Source: Mycoplasma haemofelis str. Langford 1
Lineage (GTDB): Bacteria > Bacillota_I > Bacilli_A > Mycoplasmatales > Mycoplasmoidaceae
Reading direction: 5' to 3'
DNA: 64,000 nt
Assembly (NCBI RefSeq): GCF_000200735.1
Contig: NC_014970.1
Location: 1,083,260-1,147,259, forward strand
Part shown: piece by piece, positions 20,843 through 31,748 of the stretch
Numbering within the stretch: position 1 is the first letter of the stretch
Layout: each line of letters opens with the position of its first letter
Position numbers and translations under genes: made by a program
Notes under the pieces: generated by a model
What the model was told of the DNA's origin: nothing
Databases searched by the model: none
The model's input: only the letters and a program-made list of their open reading frames with translations

Positions 20843-20918
20843 TGGTGGAGAGGATGGGCCTCGAACCCACGACCTTATGCTTGCAAAGCATGTGCTCTAC
20901 CAACTGAGCTACCCCCCC
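20843..20918 (-). tRNA. tRNA-Ala (TGC)
   Basis: A 76-base cloverleaf including encoded CCA. The acceptor stem GGGGGGG pairs with CCTCTCC (two G-U), the D-loop AGTTGGTA has G18-G19, the anticodon loop is TTTGCAA, and the T-arm is GTGGG-TTCGAGG-CCCAT. One C-A mismatch opens the anticodon stem. It follows tRNA-Ile by 2 bases. Confidence 0.96.
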
Positions 20919-20920
20919 GA

Positions 20921-20995
20921 TGGTGGAAATAGGCGGGATCGCACCACCGACCTTTCCCTTATCAGGGGAATGTTCTGCTACTGAACTATATTTCC
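20921..20995 (-). tRNA. tRNA-Ile (GAT), unusual elbow
   Basis: A 75-base cloverleaf with encoded CCA. The acceptor is GGAAATA/TATTTCC, the anticodon stem TTCCC/GGGAA and the loop CTGATAA (anticodon GAT). The D-loop is AGTAGCA, with A at the place of G18. The T-loop is TGCGATC, with G at the place of U55; G19 and C56 are kept. Ile and Ala tRNA genes are paired here without rRNA genes. Confidence 0.93.
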
Positions 20996-21008
20996 AGAAT
21001 CCTAGAGA

Positions 21009-22676
21009 CTAAAGCCCTTGGATTTCACTTGGAGTCTGCGGTTTCAAATTATATATATCCTTAATTATCCTACCTCCTTCTACGTGTAAAACTCTCTTCG
21101 CCATTTTAGCAATTAATGGGTTGTGAGTTATCAAAATAACGGTAGTTTTTGCATATTTATTGATGTAATAAAAGAGCTCCAATATAGAGCGAGTCATGGA
21201 GTGATCAATGGCTCCTGTAGGCTCATCGGCTAACAGAATTCTTGGCTTCTTTATGAAAGCCCTAGCTATAGCTACCCTTTGCTGTTGCCCCCCAGAGAGC
21301 TGGTGAGGATATTTGTTTTTATGATCGGTCAGATTAAGAGCATCTATTAGATAATTCAATTCTTCCTTATCCGCCTTAGAAATAAAGAGATCTTTCAAAA
21401 GCTGAATAAAGGCTTTTCACTTATTCCCTTCCTTCCATCTCAACTTGAACTTATTAATCTGTACTTTAACTGGAATCCTATTACTTAAGTTCTGAGCTAT
21501 AGAGATATTCTCTTGAGCTGTCAAGTTAGGAAGTAAGGCATAATTCTGGAATATGTATCCAATCTCCTTCCTACGGAATACATTCAAATCAGCATCAGTC
21601 ATCTTGCATATATTGTGATCACTTAATATGCATCTCCCATCAGTAGGTCTATCAATTCCAGAAAGTATATTAAGCAGAGTGGTCTTTCCTGATCCTGAAT
21701 AGCCCAGAATAACTACAAACTCTCCCCTCTTAATATTCAAATTAATCTCCTTTAGAGCGTGGAATTGCTTGTTATTAACTAGGAAGTACTTGTTTACGTT
21801 CTGCAGTTCAGCAATAAAGCCTTCAGAATTCTTCTCATGGAAGTCCTGTCTTGGTATCACATGCATTGATTTAAAGATCAATTGCTGTATCTCCGGATTC
21901 TCAAATAACTTCTCCTCACCAACATTCTTCTCCCTGAAGGACTCAAAGAAGAAGTCATTTCCAGATAGCTTCTCTCTCACATATCTCCAATATAGAATGC
22001 TCACCATGGAGAATGAGAGCACATTCAAGAAGCTAGTTATCCATCCAAAATAAGTAAGAGGTCTGTGATAAATCTTATGGCCATCTATACTTGGAGGAAT
22101 GGCCTTAAATAGGAGTGTAGATATATCCGCTTCAGAAACAGGTTTCCTTATATATAGAAGTGCAAAAGCAGTTCACATGGTCAGTAGAAAACCAAAGGCG
22201 AAGAGATATTTCAAGCACTTGTAAAAGAATAGGATCTTCAGGGACTTCTGGGGATCACCATGTCTATTGACTATAGCTACGATATCAAATAGGAAGTTCT
22301 GAACTACGAAGATACAGTAGGCGCTAAGTGCTAGTAATAGGAGAGTTAAGAATAGGAAGGTATAGGATTCTGAGCTTCACAGGGAAGGACTAATATTCTC
22401 AGCTTCCTTCTCCGTACTACCACCCAGTATCTTTACTACATAATTAAAGCTAGTTTCAAAAACTACAACCGCCCCTCTCCCTATTCTCTGAGTATTATTG
22501 ACTGGAACGAATATAGCTCCTATGATGGTTATGAACCATACCGCGAAGACCCAATAGGTCAGATGTATGAAGAGATTACTATTGAAAACTCAATATCTAA
22601 GGGGGTAGTGATTCTTATCTACTTGCTTACGATAAGAATAGTCCTTTAACGCATCAAAGAAAGCCTCATTATTCAT
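21009..22676 (-). CDS. ABC transporter with N-terminal membrane domain fused to an ATPase
   Basis: TGA-Trp codons join pieces into one 555-residue chain. The first about 230 residues hold four predicted membrane helices, roughly residues 35-60, 107-133, 158-180 and 205-232. The ATPase domain follows with GYSGSGKTTLLN (Walker A), an LSGGQQQRVAIARA signature, LLADEPTGAID (Walker B) and an ITHNP H-loop. The ATPase is closest in style to the LolD/MacB/FtsE group. MacB has the reverse domain order, so this arrangement is odd. About 40 extra residues lie between the Q-loop and the signature. It overlaps the preceding ABC gene by 8 bases. Substrate unknown. Confidence 0.85.
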
Positions 22677-23445
22677 GACCCACCCATGACAATTCCTCCA
22701 AAGGGACTGGAATTTGATTGTGGGACTTAATTATTCTTCCACTCTCAATATGAATCAACTTAGTTCCTATCTTGGAGATGATGGGATTGTGGGTAATCAA
22801 GACTATAGTGGTCTTATATCGCTTGTTAATATCACAGAAAATCTTGAGAATATTCTTGGATGTTTCTTCATCCACGGCTGCCGTCGGCTCATCCGCAAAG
22901 AGTATCTTGGGATTTTTAATTACAGATTTTACAATTGCCACCCTTTGCTGTTGCCCCCCAGAGAGCTGATTGGGCTTCTTATTTAAGTGTTCCTTAATAT
23001 CTAAGAAATCCACCAACTCATCCAGATTCAAACGTTTAGATACATTCTCCTGAAGAGCCGCTCCTTGCATAATATTCTCCTTTACTGTAAGCTCAGGGAG
23101 AAGAGCGTAATGTTGGAATATAAAGGATAGATTCTCCTTTCTGAAGGTAGTAAGCTCCCTCTCCTTCATGGCTATCAAATTGTGATTGGACACAATTATG
23201 GTTCCATTAGAGGGTCTATCAATTCCAGAAAGCACATTCAACAGGGTGGACTTCCCAGATCCGGAATAACCTAGAATGATGACAAACTCGCCCTCCCTGA
23301 CCTTTAGATTGATATCAAATAGAACTCTATTGAAAGTCCTGTCGGCTTTATTACAAAACCATTTACTAACATTTTTGGCCTCTATTACATAGCCTTCAGA
23401 GTTCTTCATGAACTTGGTGCCCTTATGCACCGAATTACATTTCAT
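22669..23445 (-). CDS. ABC transporter ATP-binding protein, LolD/MacB-like
   Basis: A 258-residue ATPase with GYSGSGKSTLLN, the Q-loop region FIFQHYALLPELTV, signature LSGGQQQRVAIVKS, Walker B ILFADEPTAAVD and ITHNP. It is a clear paralogue of the ATPase half of the next gene: both share KNSEGY/F just before the domain and the phrase SGIDRP after Walker A. ATG 23443-23445 is used, but the frame stays open upstream past 23787, so it may be longer or joined to the preceding frame by a shift. It probably works with the membrane-ATPase fusion gene that overlaps its stop. Confidence 0.85.
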   Translation of the reverse strand: MKCNSVHKGTKFMKNSEGYVIEAKNVSKWFCNKADRTFNRVLFDINLKVREGEFVIILGYSGSGKSTLLNVLSGIDRPSNGTIIVSNHNLIAMKERELTTFRKENLSFIFQHYALLPELTVKENIMQGAALQENVSKRLNLDELVDFLDIKEHLNKKPNQLSGGQQQRVAIVKSVIKNPKILFADEPTAAVDEETSKNILKIFCDINKRYKTTIVLITHNPIISKIGTKLIHIESGRIIKSHNQIPVPLEELSWVGHE

Positions 23446-23590
23446 AATTCGGGAAATGGCCGCCTTATCACTCCTTCTCTTCCTCTTCTTATGACCCTTT
23501 AAAAAGTTATTAAGTCAATCTTCATATTGCCCATAAGCTCTCCTACTTATATCCTTGTAAACTCCACAGGAACATAGGCAGCCCCAAGGG

Positions 23591-24067
23591 CTAGGAGCTT
23601 TCCGAAACTGATTCCTCCTGATATTGTTGTTGGAAGAACTCGATAGAAAAGTTCTTGTTTTTGACCTTTGAAGGTGAAGGGAGAAATTCGAGATAAGTCT
23701 TCTCAGGCTCTGGAAGTGCGGAGTTTGGTCTACTCTTTGAATAAAATACTCTCCTTTTCTTCTTAAATTCTCTCCTATAGTAGGCATCTAGATCCGCTAC
23801 ATTCGTATCCAAAGGAAGATCAAGCTCTTTTAGTATATGTTGATTAACTCTCAACTTCCGAGAACGATTATCAAGTATTAACTTAATAATCCTCTTTAAA
23901 AGAGAGAGAGATCTCCTAGTAAATACCGAATAATCATATCTGTAACTTAGAAAGCTATCTGGAGGTTCGGGAAAGTAATATCTTCCTAATTTAGAGCCGG
24001 CAAGAGAGGCATAAAGAGCCTTGATATCTCTATTCCTTTTCTTTCAGAATAAAAGCGTTTTCAGCAT
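23591..24067 (-). CDS. Unknown basic protein upstream of the ABC genes
   Basis: A 158-residue frame from ATG 24065-24067 to TAG 23591-23593, with one TGA-Trp (LLFWKKRN) near the start. The product is basic and tyrosine-rich (YASLAG, LGRYYFPEPPDSFLSYRYDY) with no membrane helix, and it ends in a serine-rich tail. The start overlaps the phoU-like gene by 38 bases. The 145 bases between its stop and the ABC ATG are unusually long for this array. I do not recognise the family. Confidence 0.6.
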
Positions 24068-24725
24068 TAGGATCTCGGATCTGTTGGAAGTTCTCTATCA
24101 CATTAAATACATGGTCAACTGATCTCCCTATCTTCACCAATACTATATGAACAAAAGAAGAAAGATCCTTATTGGAGTCAGAGACTTCAAAGTCCGTTAG
24201 GAACTCTGTAATTTTAGAAAAAGAATCTTTTTGAAGCCCCACAAATTCATTTTTCAGGTTCTCACAAAATTTAAAGTCTCGGGCGTTCACCTTTCCATCC
24301 CCCTTTAAAAACCGTTGTCACATGGAATCCACATAAAACAGCATCTTCTGAAAGACTTCGAAATTCCCAAATACCCTGAACAAGTCCATATTCTTCTTAT
24401 TGATTATCCTCGCAATAGAGTAGCCGTAATCAGCAAATCTCTCCACATCCTTCAAAGATAAAAGCAGGGCAAGGAAGAATCTTAGACTGTCTGCCTGAGG
24501 AGAATGTTGAGAGATATTCCAAGCCACCTCCTCAATCATTCTCTTATAAATGCTATTGGAGTCCATCTCCAATGACTTTATCTCCCTCAATAAATCGGAA
24601 TTCTTATGATCCTTATAAAACTCTAGAACTTTTGCATGTAGAGCGTACGTAAGTTCAAAGTACTTTCTGAAAGCTAAGAAACAATCTTCTATTGCAAACT
24701 TAAGAAAAGCGGGATTAGTAGCCAT
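24030..24725 (-). CDS. PhoU-like protein
   Basis: Helical-bundle protein of the PhoU family, in other bacteria a negative regulator of phosphate uptake that binds a metal cluster. The 231 residues show the first repeat around EVAWNISQHSPQADSLRFFLA...LKDVERFADYGYSIARI and the second around VHIVLVKIGRSVDHVFNVIENF, matching the E/D-R--D-a--ia signatures. One TGA joins the two halves. ATG overlaps the pheT TAA (TAATG). No Pst transporter is visible, but two ABC genes follow in the same run, so the protein may act with them. That link is inference. Confidence 0.75.
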
Positions 24726-26656
24726 TACCTAACCATGAGCCCTTTACTCTCGATGCATTTGTAAATAAGGGACATAGAATTATCGATATCCTCCTTAGTC
24801 AAAGTCTTCTCATGGGAACGGAATGTAAATCTGAATAAATAACTGATGGAGCCCTTATCTTCGTAACGCTCTAAAAGCTTCACGTCCTCTAAGAAAGGAG
24901 GGCTCCAAGAATGCATCAATTCCTGAAGTCCTTTAAAATCTGGCTTTACTAATATTGAGATATCTCTAGTTGAAGAGGGGAACTTGCCTCTCTCTCGAGA
25001 TACTCTAGATATCTTACTTCCTTCGCGCGATAAAAGAACTGAAGCTCCCACGACCTTCTCGGGAAGCTTCGTTTTCAAATATCCAACATATCCCAAAATA
25101 GTATCTCCATCCATAATATGCATGAGATTAACTCCCCAAAAAGGCTCCTTGTTTTCATGACACAACTTGAATTCAATTCTTTTATCTATCAATAAGAAAA
25201 CTCTCTTCAAGTAGGATTGCAAATCAAAGATATTGCCGCTAATAACAGTGCTACACATGGGGAAGGACTCACTAACTGCTGGAATCAAAACATTCAGGAC
25301 TTCCTCGTTCCCATTTGGATTGTAGGTAATCTCAAAGACGGGATGCATTTCCATTCCGTCATCCTTATTAAATTCCAGAACCGAAAGGAGTTCATATAAG
25401 CCGTGTCGTCTGTAGGAAACTCTATCCGAGGAGATTGGATTCTCAACTGTATGAGTATCTTCTCCCCACAAATGAAATGAGTTTCGAACTAAATTGCCAT
25501 CCTGAAGATTAAAACTACTGCACTCAAAGAATCCCCTCGATCTAAGGAAACTCTTTATTCTTAAAAGCTCAAATATCCCTTTATTATCAGGAAGAGATAA
25601 GTAAGTAACTGGGGGTCTCTCTTCAAGATCCCCAATATCCATAAATCTTGCAACCTCCTCCGCAAAATCCTTCTGATCTTGTATGTCATCCCTTCACCGG
25701 GGAGGAATAACGAAATCTTCTTCGAAGCTAAAGGAGTAATTCTTTAATCTGGATATTAGTGATTCCTTTAACTCGCAGGAGATACAAAGGAATTCCAATA
25801 TCCTTCTCCAATCTATTGGAATTCTCCTACCCTCTAATTCAGGAATATCTATCCCCTGAAGATATCTATTTAAGAGTAAAGAGAAATAATTAGACTTCTC
25901 CCTAAATGTAAGGGAATTTCCGGTATCTAAGCTTCGATTGGGAATTTCATTAAAACAGGCATAACAATATAGAGCCTCATTGATTGAAGGATCAGAAACG
26001 GAGAAATTATTAACTACCAGTAAAGTCTTTAAATTCCAATCACTTATATTAGGAACATCCCCCTCCTCGTGAGGACATCCTAAATTCTTAGCTAATTCCT
26101 CAGCTATTCCCCAAGCACAATGCAAATCATTCCTATTTGTGGGAATAGACAAATCCAAGACTACATCATCTAAACATATGTGGGATAAGCTAAAAGGACG
26201 ATTTATATCGAAGTCATCTGGAAGCTCTATTATCCCTTTGGGGAAGTTGCTCCCAATTAACTTAAATTCATGAAGCTCTCCATAAGCACAAATCATTCCT
26301 CGGGATAGCTTCCCAAACACCTTCCTCTCTTGGATTTTTACCTTCCCGCCCAAGAGAGAAGCTCCGGGAAGGGCAACAACGACCTTTAAGTTATTCCGAA
26401 CATTACTAGCTCCACATACAATATCCCTAACCTTACCTTCACTAGGAATTAAAACCTTACAGAAATTAAGCTTATCACTACCCTCTACCTTCTCAAAACT
26501 CTCTATCAATCCATAAACAACTCCATTCGGAGCTTTAATCTCATCTACAGCTTCAACTTCTATCCCACTCTTAAATAGGGCTGAAGTTATCTGCTCTATG
26601 GAATAGTCCTGAATTCTGGGAAGGAAGTGAGATATTAAATTTCTAGAAATTATCAT
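24725..26656 (-). CDS. pheT: Phenylalanyl-tRNA synthetase beta subunit without editing domain
   Basis: Beta chain of the heterotetrameric PheRS. The 643 residues (one TGA at 25694-25696) start MIISRNLISHFLPRIQDYS and include the EMAP-type tRNA-binding domain around residues 40-150. B1/B2 follow with the PTNRNDLHCAWGIAEELA motif. The B5 region ends in VIPPRWRDDIQDQKDFAEEVAR. The C-terminal anticodon-binding fold carries RERGKFPSSTRDISILV. Usual length is about 790. Between AKNLGC (near residue 195) and B5 only about 60 residues remain, where the B3/B4 editing module of about 160-200 normally sits. It overlaps pheS by 14 bases. Confidence 0.95.
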
Positions 26657-27626
26657 CTTTTAGAAATTGGAAACTATTGGAATATAGAGATCTAATATCC
26701 TTCACTTGATACTTAATCAAAGCCAATCTTTCAATTCCCACTCCTCCAGCAATTGCTTCAAATTCCTCGGAATAGCCTGCTTTCCTAAGAATCTCATCCC
26801 TTAACATACCAGCCCCCAAAATCTCTATCCACCCAGTTCCCTTGCAAATTCGACAACTATCGATATCATCACAAATGCACTTCATATCCAACTCCAATGA
26901 AGGCTTTGTGAAGGGAAAGTAGGAGTTTCTGAATCTATACTCTCTGCTTTCTCCAAATATACACCCACATATAGCCTTCAACATTCACTTTAAATTAGAT
27001 AAGTTTATTCCCTTTCCCAAGCACACAAAATCCAATTGAGTGAATTGGTGAGTATGCCTATTACTCTCATCATCCCTCCTGTAAACAGGGCCTATAGTAA
27101 CGCACTTAATGAAGTCTTGTCTATTTGCTTTGGATATTAAATGGATAGAGGTGTTAGAAGTGCAATGTGGCCTAAGTAGTCGAGAATTATCTAAATAGAA
27201 TGTCTCACTTTTAGATCGGGAGGGATGATTCTCCGGAATACATAAATTATCAAAATTCTCTTCCACAGTAACTATCTCCCTTCCCCTCTCTATGGTAAAT
27301 CCTAAGCCGTGAAATAACTCAATTAGATCTTCTTGTATCTTAGACAAATAATTAAAGGAATAGCTCTCTAAAGAGGGGTTGGAAAGGGGAAGATCAAAAA
27401 GTGGAGGCTCTAAATCCTTAGATTCCAGAATATTCTTAAATTCATAAAAAGCCTTATCTAACTCCCCTTTCAGAGCATTTATCTGCTGCCCCAAAACTCT
27501 CTTTTCTTCCGGAGAGGAGGAAGCTATTTTAAGCTTAAGGGGAAGTATATGATTCTCTTCGTAGGCCTTTTTTATAGAAATAGCTTCTTTGATGTCTTTG
27601 GCTGAGCTGAATAGTTCTTTAATCAA
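26643..27626 (-). CDS. pheS: Phenylalanyl-tRNA synthetase alpha subunit
   Basis: Catalytic class II chain. The 327 residues have an N-terminal coiled coil and motif 2 VYRRDDESNRHTHQFTQLD (family vfR-d-iD-tH---FhQ-E). They continue with the PSLELDMKC strand, GWIEILGAGM and motif 3 GVGIERLAL. A TGA (26985-26987) joins the two pieces. It lies between metK (8-base overlap) and pheT (14-base overlap). The product pairs with PheT to form an alpha2-beta2 enzyme. Confidence 0.96.
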
Positions 27627-28737
27627 GAAAATAATCCTTTATATCCTCAATCTTATCGGTTTTCTCCCATGGTAAAGACTCATCCCCAAAATGACCGTTC
27701 TTAACTAAATCTTTACAAGGAAATTTAGCAAAACAGAACCTATCTACCAATTCGGATACTGTGAAAGGGAATATTACTTCTATAGCCCCCCTTATCTCCT
27801 TCTCTTCCTCATCACTATCAACGACAATACTAATTATCTCCGGTCTCTCCGCGCCAAAGGAATAGGCAAGTTGTAACTCCATCATTCTACAAACTCCGGC
27901 AGCCACAAAGTTCTTGCATATCCATCTAGCATAATAGGCACCAACTCTATCTATCTTAGAAAGATCCTTACCACACAACCCTCCTCCACCATGCTTAGTA
28001 TTAGCCCCATATGTATCAACCACTATCTTCCTGTTGCTAACGCCAGTGTCGGCATCCAATCCCCCAATTACAAACCTTCCGGATCTATTTATATTCCCCC
28101 AAACACTCACCCTATCCATCATCAGAGAATAGTTACCCTCCACAACGGGAACTAAAACCTTCATAAAGATATCTTCCCTGATTTGCTCAAGACCCACATC
28201 CTCAGTATGTTGAATGGAAAACAACAAACTTCTTAGTTTATAGTCCTCATTTTCCATTCCTATAGATACCAAAGCCTTCATGTCCTTTTTGGCTCACTTA
28301 AGCTTTCCTTTATCTATTAAATCTTCAGTTTTAATAATCAAATCACGAGCAACAGAATGAGCTATAGGCATAAGCTCATCAGTCTCATCCACAGCAAAAC
28401 CATAAACGACACACTGATCTCCCGACTTAATCCTTCCTGCTAAAGATGCTTTCTCAATATCTGGACTTTGTCTTTTTATGTCTACTGCAAAACGAAATTC
28501 TGAAGGATCATAACCTTGTCCCTGAAGGCACTTGCGAGCCACTTCCTCGTAGTTAACTTCAGCTTTGGTGGTAATCTCCCCAGCTATAGCAACTAAATTT
28601 CTAGAAACTAGGACTTCACAAGCAACTCTACCACGTACATCTTGCTTTAAAACCTCCTCCACTATCTCCTCCGCCACCCTATCTGCGATCTTGTCGGGAT
28701 GACCCGTTCCAACCGCCTCGGAAGTCCTTAGGAGCAC
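27619..28737 (-). CDS. metK: S-adenosylmethionine synthetase
   Basis: Makes SAM from methionine and ATP, the methyl donor for rRNA and tRNA methylases such as RsmA at 61550. Two pieces joined by a TGA (28294-28296) give 372 residues. Motifs are SEAVGTGHPDKIAD near the start (family SESVtEGHPDKiaDq), VYGFAVDETDELMP, and GGGGLCGKDLSKIDRVGAYYAR, the glycine-rich loop. The GTG start 28735-28737 follows the tsaD stop by one base. It is more divergent at the N-terminus than usual, but the active-site residues seen are kept. Confidence 0.94.
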
Positions 28738-28738
28738 T

Positions 28739-29662
28739 CTAAATTAAAAAATAAGCGTAGTAAGCTATCATAGCCGCATTATCCCCAGAGTAAGACTGAT
28801 CCACTAATAAAGATCTTATATTCAAATTCTTCAGTCGAGAACGCAAATACCTGTTGGCCGCAACCCCTCCGGACACAGTTAAGGTATTTACTCCTGTCTG
28901 ACCGATTCAATATTTTATCTTCACTATCAACTCATCTATCACTCACTTTTGAAAAATAGTGGCAACATACGCCTTCTTCTGGCTCAAATCAGGAATTGAA
29001 TCACAAAGTCTCATGGTTGCACTTAGAATGCCGGCATAGCTAAAGGGTTTGGCAGGATTAGAACGATTCTTAAGCAATTGGGGAACCTTAAGATTCCCAT
29101 CAAAGATCTCATCTATTGCTGCCCCCCCAGGATATCCTAAATCTAACTTCCTAGCCACCTTGTCATATACCTCCCCAATGGCATTATCTTTGGTCTCATC
29201 TAATAAATATATTCTTCGATAACCATTAACTAGGAATAAAGAAGTTGTCTTTCCAGATACTACAAGAGACAAATGTGGAAAGTCTAGAGAGTGAGTTAAA
29301 CCAACAGAAAAGACATGGCCATGCACGTGATTAACGGGAATTAAAGGCTTCTTGATTAAGAAAGCCAAGGATTTGGCAAAGACTTGCCCAGTAAGTAAGC
29401 ATCCTGCCAATCCGGGATGGCTAGTATAGGCTACATGAGTTATCTCTTCTAGGGAGATATGGCTCCTATCCAGAAGAGCTCCCAAGATAGGAACCAACCT
29501 ATCCCCATGATATCTGGCGGCAATTTCTGGAACCACTCCCCCTCATGAGCTCTGAAGAGAAGCGGAAGATTCGGTAATTAAATCAACCAACTTGCCATCC
29601 CTCACTAAAGCGATGGAAGTGTCATCACAACTAGTTTCAATTCCCAATATGAGACTCCCCAC
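28739..29662 (-). CDS. tsaD: tRNA t6A synthesis protein TsaD
   Basis: Transfers threonylcarbamoyl to A37 of ANN-decoding tRNAs. The 307-residue protein starts MGSLILGIETSCDDTSIALV, the ASKHA phosphate motif. It has the metal ligands NHVHGHVFS, LGYPGGAAIDE and VSGGVAANRYLRS. TGA codons are Trp (SSWGGVVPE). The GTG at 29660-29662 overlaps the potD TAG by one base. It is somewhat shorter than usual (about 320-340). A degenerate TsaB candidate is at 18655. Confidence 0.95.
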
Positions 29663-30915
29663 TATAAAAGCAATTTAAAGTTCTCATATGCAATCAACAT
29701 ATCGCTCTTCCTCCTAGAATCAAAGAAGGTCTCAAAGCTCTTCTTGATGTCCTTGTTCTGTGGTTTCTCGGTCTTGATGATCTTCTGTTTTAGCTCTTTT
29801 AGCTTTGCTTCGCCTTGGAAGTAATTATCTAACTTCTCATTTAACTTCTTCAATACAGGTGGATATTGTACGTAATCGAAATTCCTAACCACCATCTCCT
29901 CATACTCCTCTCCACTCTTCTTGAGGGGATCGCTCTCATTCGTATTCGTTAAGAAAAGAAGATCCTTTGCTAAGCTATAAGCCTTCTCTAATTTCTTCTC
30001 TTTTAGATGGGGAGATAAAGTTACAAAATCCAAGAAATAGATGTTGTCACTGATCTCAACCTCATGGAATTCCCCATCCTTAATCTCGGCTTTAATATTC
30101 CCTCCATTAGCGGCAAAAAGACCATCTCCGTTGTACATGAAGGCTCCTTTAATATCCCCATTACTCAAAGCATCCACCATCTTGGAAGAGTCGGGATTTA
30201 TGAATAGAAAGTTATTTCCAAGTTGAGATGAATTCAATCCCGAGGAAATTAGGACTTTATAGTCATTCAAGATATCATCAGCTCCACGATACTCATGACC
30301 ACTAGGATTTATATCATCATGACCTTTTACCCTTCTTGATAGGGATAAAACCGTTCTAGGATCATCTATTAGTCCCAGTTTGGGAGTTTTCCCATCACTT
30401 CTGAATCTTTCTTCATGGGAAATGATATTTATAAGTGTGCTGAAAGAAACAGAGCCTTCTAGAGAAGATATCTTAGATCCTGTGTAATAAAAGCCCAGCC
30501 TCTGAACGAAATAGGGAATTCCATAATCCAGTAAATCATTTCCTACCATCTCCTTAACGAGATCTGTAAAGAGATCTTTCTTGTCGGGGGTGGAGGTGGA
30601 GGTGAGTTTAGATCAATCTAACTTGAGTACTGAATTTGAATTCTTCATCTCTGATAGAACAGATGTGCTCACCACAGCCATGTCGTATATTCCCTTATTA
30701 AATTTCTCCTTAACGATATGATCATGCTCGAAGTAATCAACCTTAAAGCCATACTTCCCATGGAGTTCTGATACCACCTCAGGAGAAATATAGCCATGGT
30801 AATTTCCCATCACCAAAACATCCGAACCCACTAACTTCCCAACCATCAGAGAAGAGGAGGCTGCAGCTCATGCTGATACAGCCCCCACCACCTTCAAGAG
30901 ACTTGGCCTTAACAT
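29662..30915 (-). CDS. potD: Spermidine/putrescine ABC transporter, substrate-binding protein
   Basis: The 417-residue extracellular binding protein is held by an N-terminal hydrophobic segment (LLKVVGAVSAWAAASSSLMV, with TGA as Trp). No lipobox Cys is seen there, so it is probably an uncleaved anchor. The mature part follows the PotD pattern: a first strand VLVMGNYHGYISPEVV, FKVDYFEHD, and in the second lobe IPYFVQRLGFYYTGSK and DDPRTVLSLS. Length exceeds the about 350 usual for PotD, with extra charged residues at the end. It is the last gene of potABCD, starting 7 bases inside potC. Confidence 0.85.
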
Positions 30916-31748
30916 TCTCGGAATTTATAAAGTCATGAGAATAGGAATCCAAGTGTGGTGATTATTAGGATTAAGGATCCAAATACAGCAGATCAAGCTC
31001 TAATCCCTCCTTTCATCATATAAAGCTCCGTAGTGACAGTAGAAACATCGCCTCTCACTAAATTAGTAATCACAAAGTCATCAAAAGAGATGGAGAATAT
31101 AAAGAGGGCGGCGGCGCAAAGATTGGGCCACAGCATAGGAATCAGTACCTCTAATATAAATTCAAAGAATCCATAATTTAAATCCTGAGATACAAATAGG
31201 ATGTTGGTGTGTATTTTGGAGAGTCTAGGATAGAGAAAGATAATTACATATGGAACTGAGAATGCAATGTGAGCGAGTATTATTGTGAACATCCCCAGAC
31301 TAAAGCCAAAGGGAAGTATTAGGACTGAGAATAGTATAGAGAACGCTATTCCCTGAACAATATCTGGGCAAGATATTGAGAAGTTGCTCACCATGAAGAC
31401 ATAGTTCTTATTCTTTCCAAAATTCTTCCACAAATTCACCACCGTCAGAAGTCCTATAAATAGGGAGATAGGTGTGGCTATTAAAGCGATAATTAAAGAA
31501 TTAATAAAGGAGTCCATCACCCCCCCAGAGAAGTTTGAATCTGTAAAGAACTTTATATAGTTATGAACTCCGTTCCACTCTTTGAAGGAAGTGGAAACAT
31601 TCCCTTTCGCAGATGGGGAAACGAAGGATAGTAAGATGAAGGAAATTAGTGGAATGTATAGGGCAAGAAGAAGGAAGAGTATGTAGGACTTCTGGAATCC
31701 CGTTTTTCACTTGTAAGGATCACTAACATTTAATAGAAAGTTAGTCAT
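30909..31748 (-). CDS. potC: Spermidine/putrescine ABC transporter, permease PotC
   Basis: Inner-membrane permease with six predicted helices, 279 residues. The first helix LYIPLISFILLSFVS and the later FINSLIIALIATPISLFIGLL follow PotC. The EAA loop contacting PotA is around VSQDLNYGFFEFILEVLIPML. TGA-Trp codons occur at both ends. ATG 31746-31748 gives the expected length, and the gene overlaps potB by 8 bases and potD by 7. Confidence 0.92.

Noticed and set aside
20843..20995. Ile-Ala tRNA pair as a remnant of an rRNA operon spacer
   Set aside because: No 16S or 23S sequence flanks the pair; genes on both sides are protein-coding.
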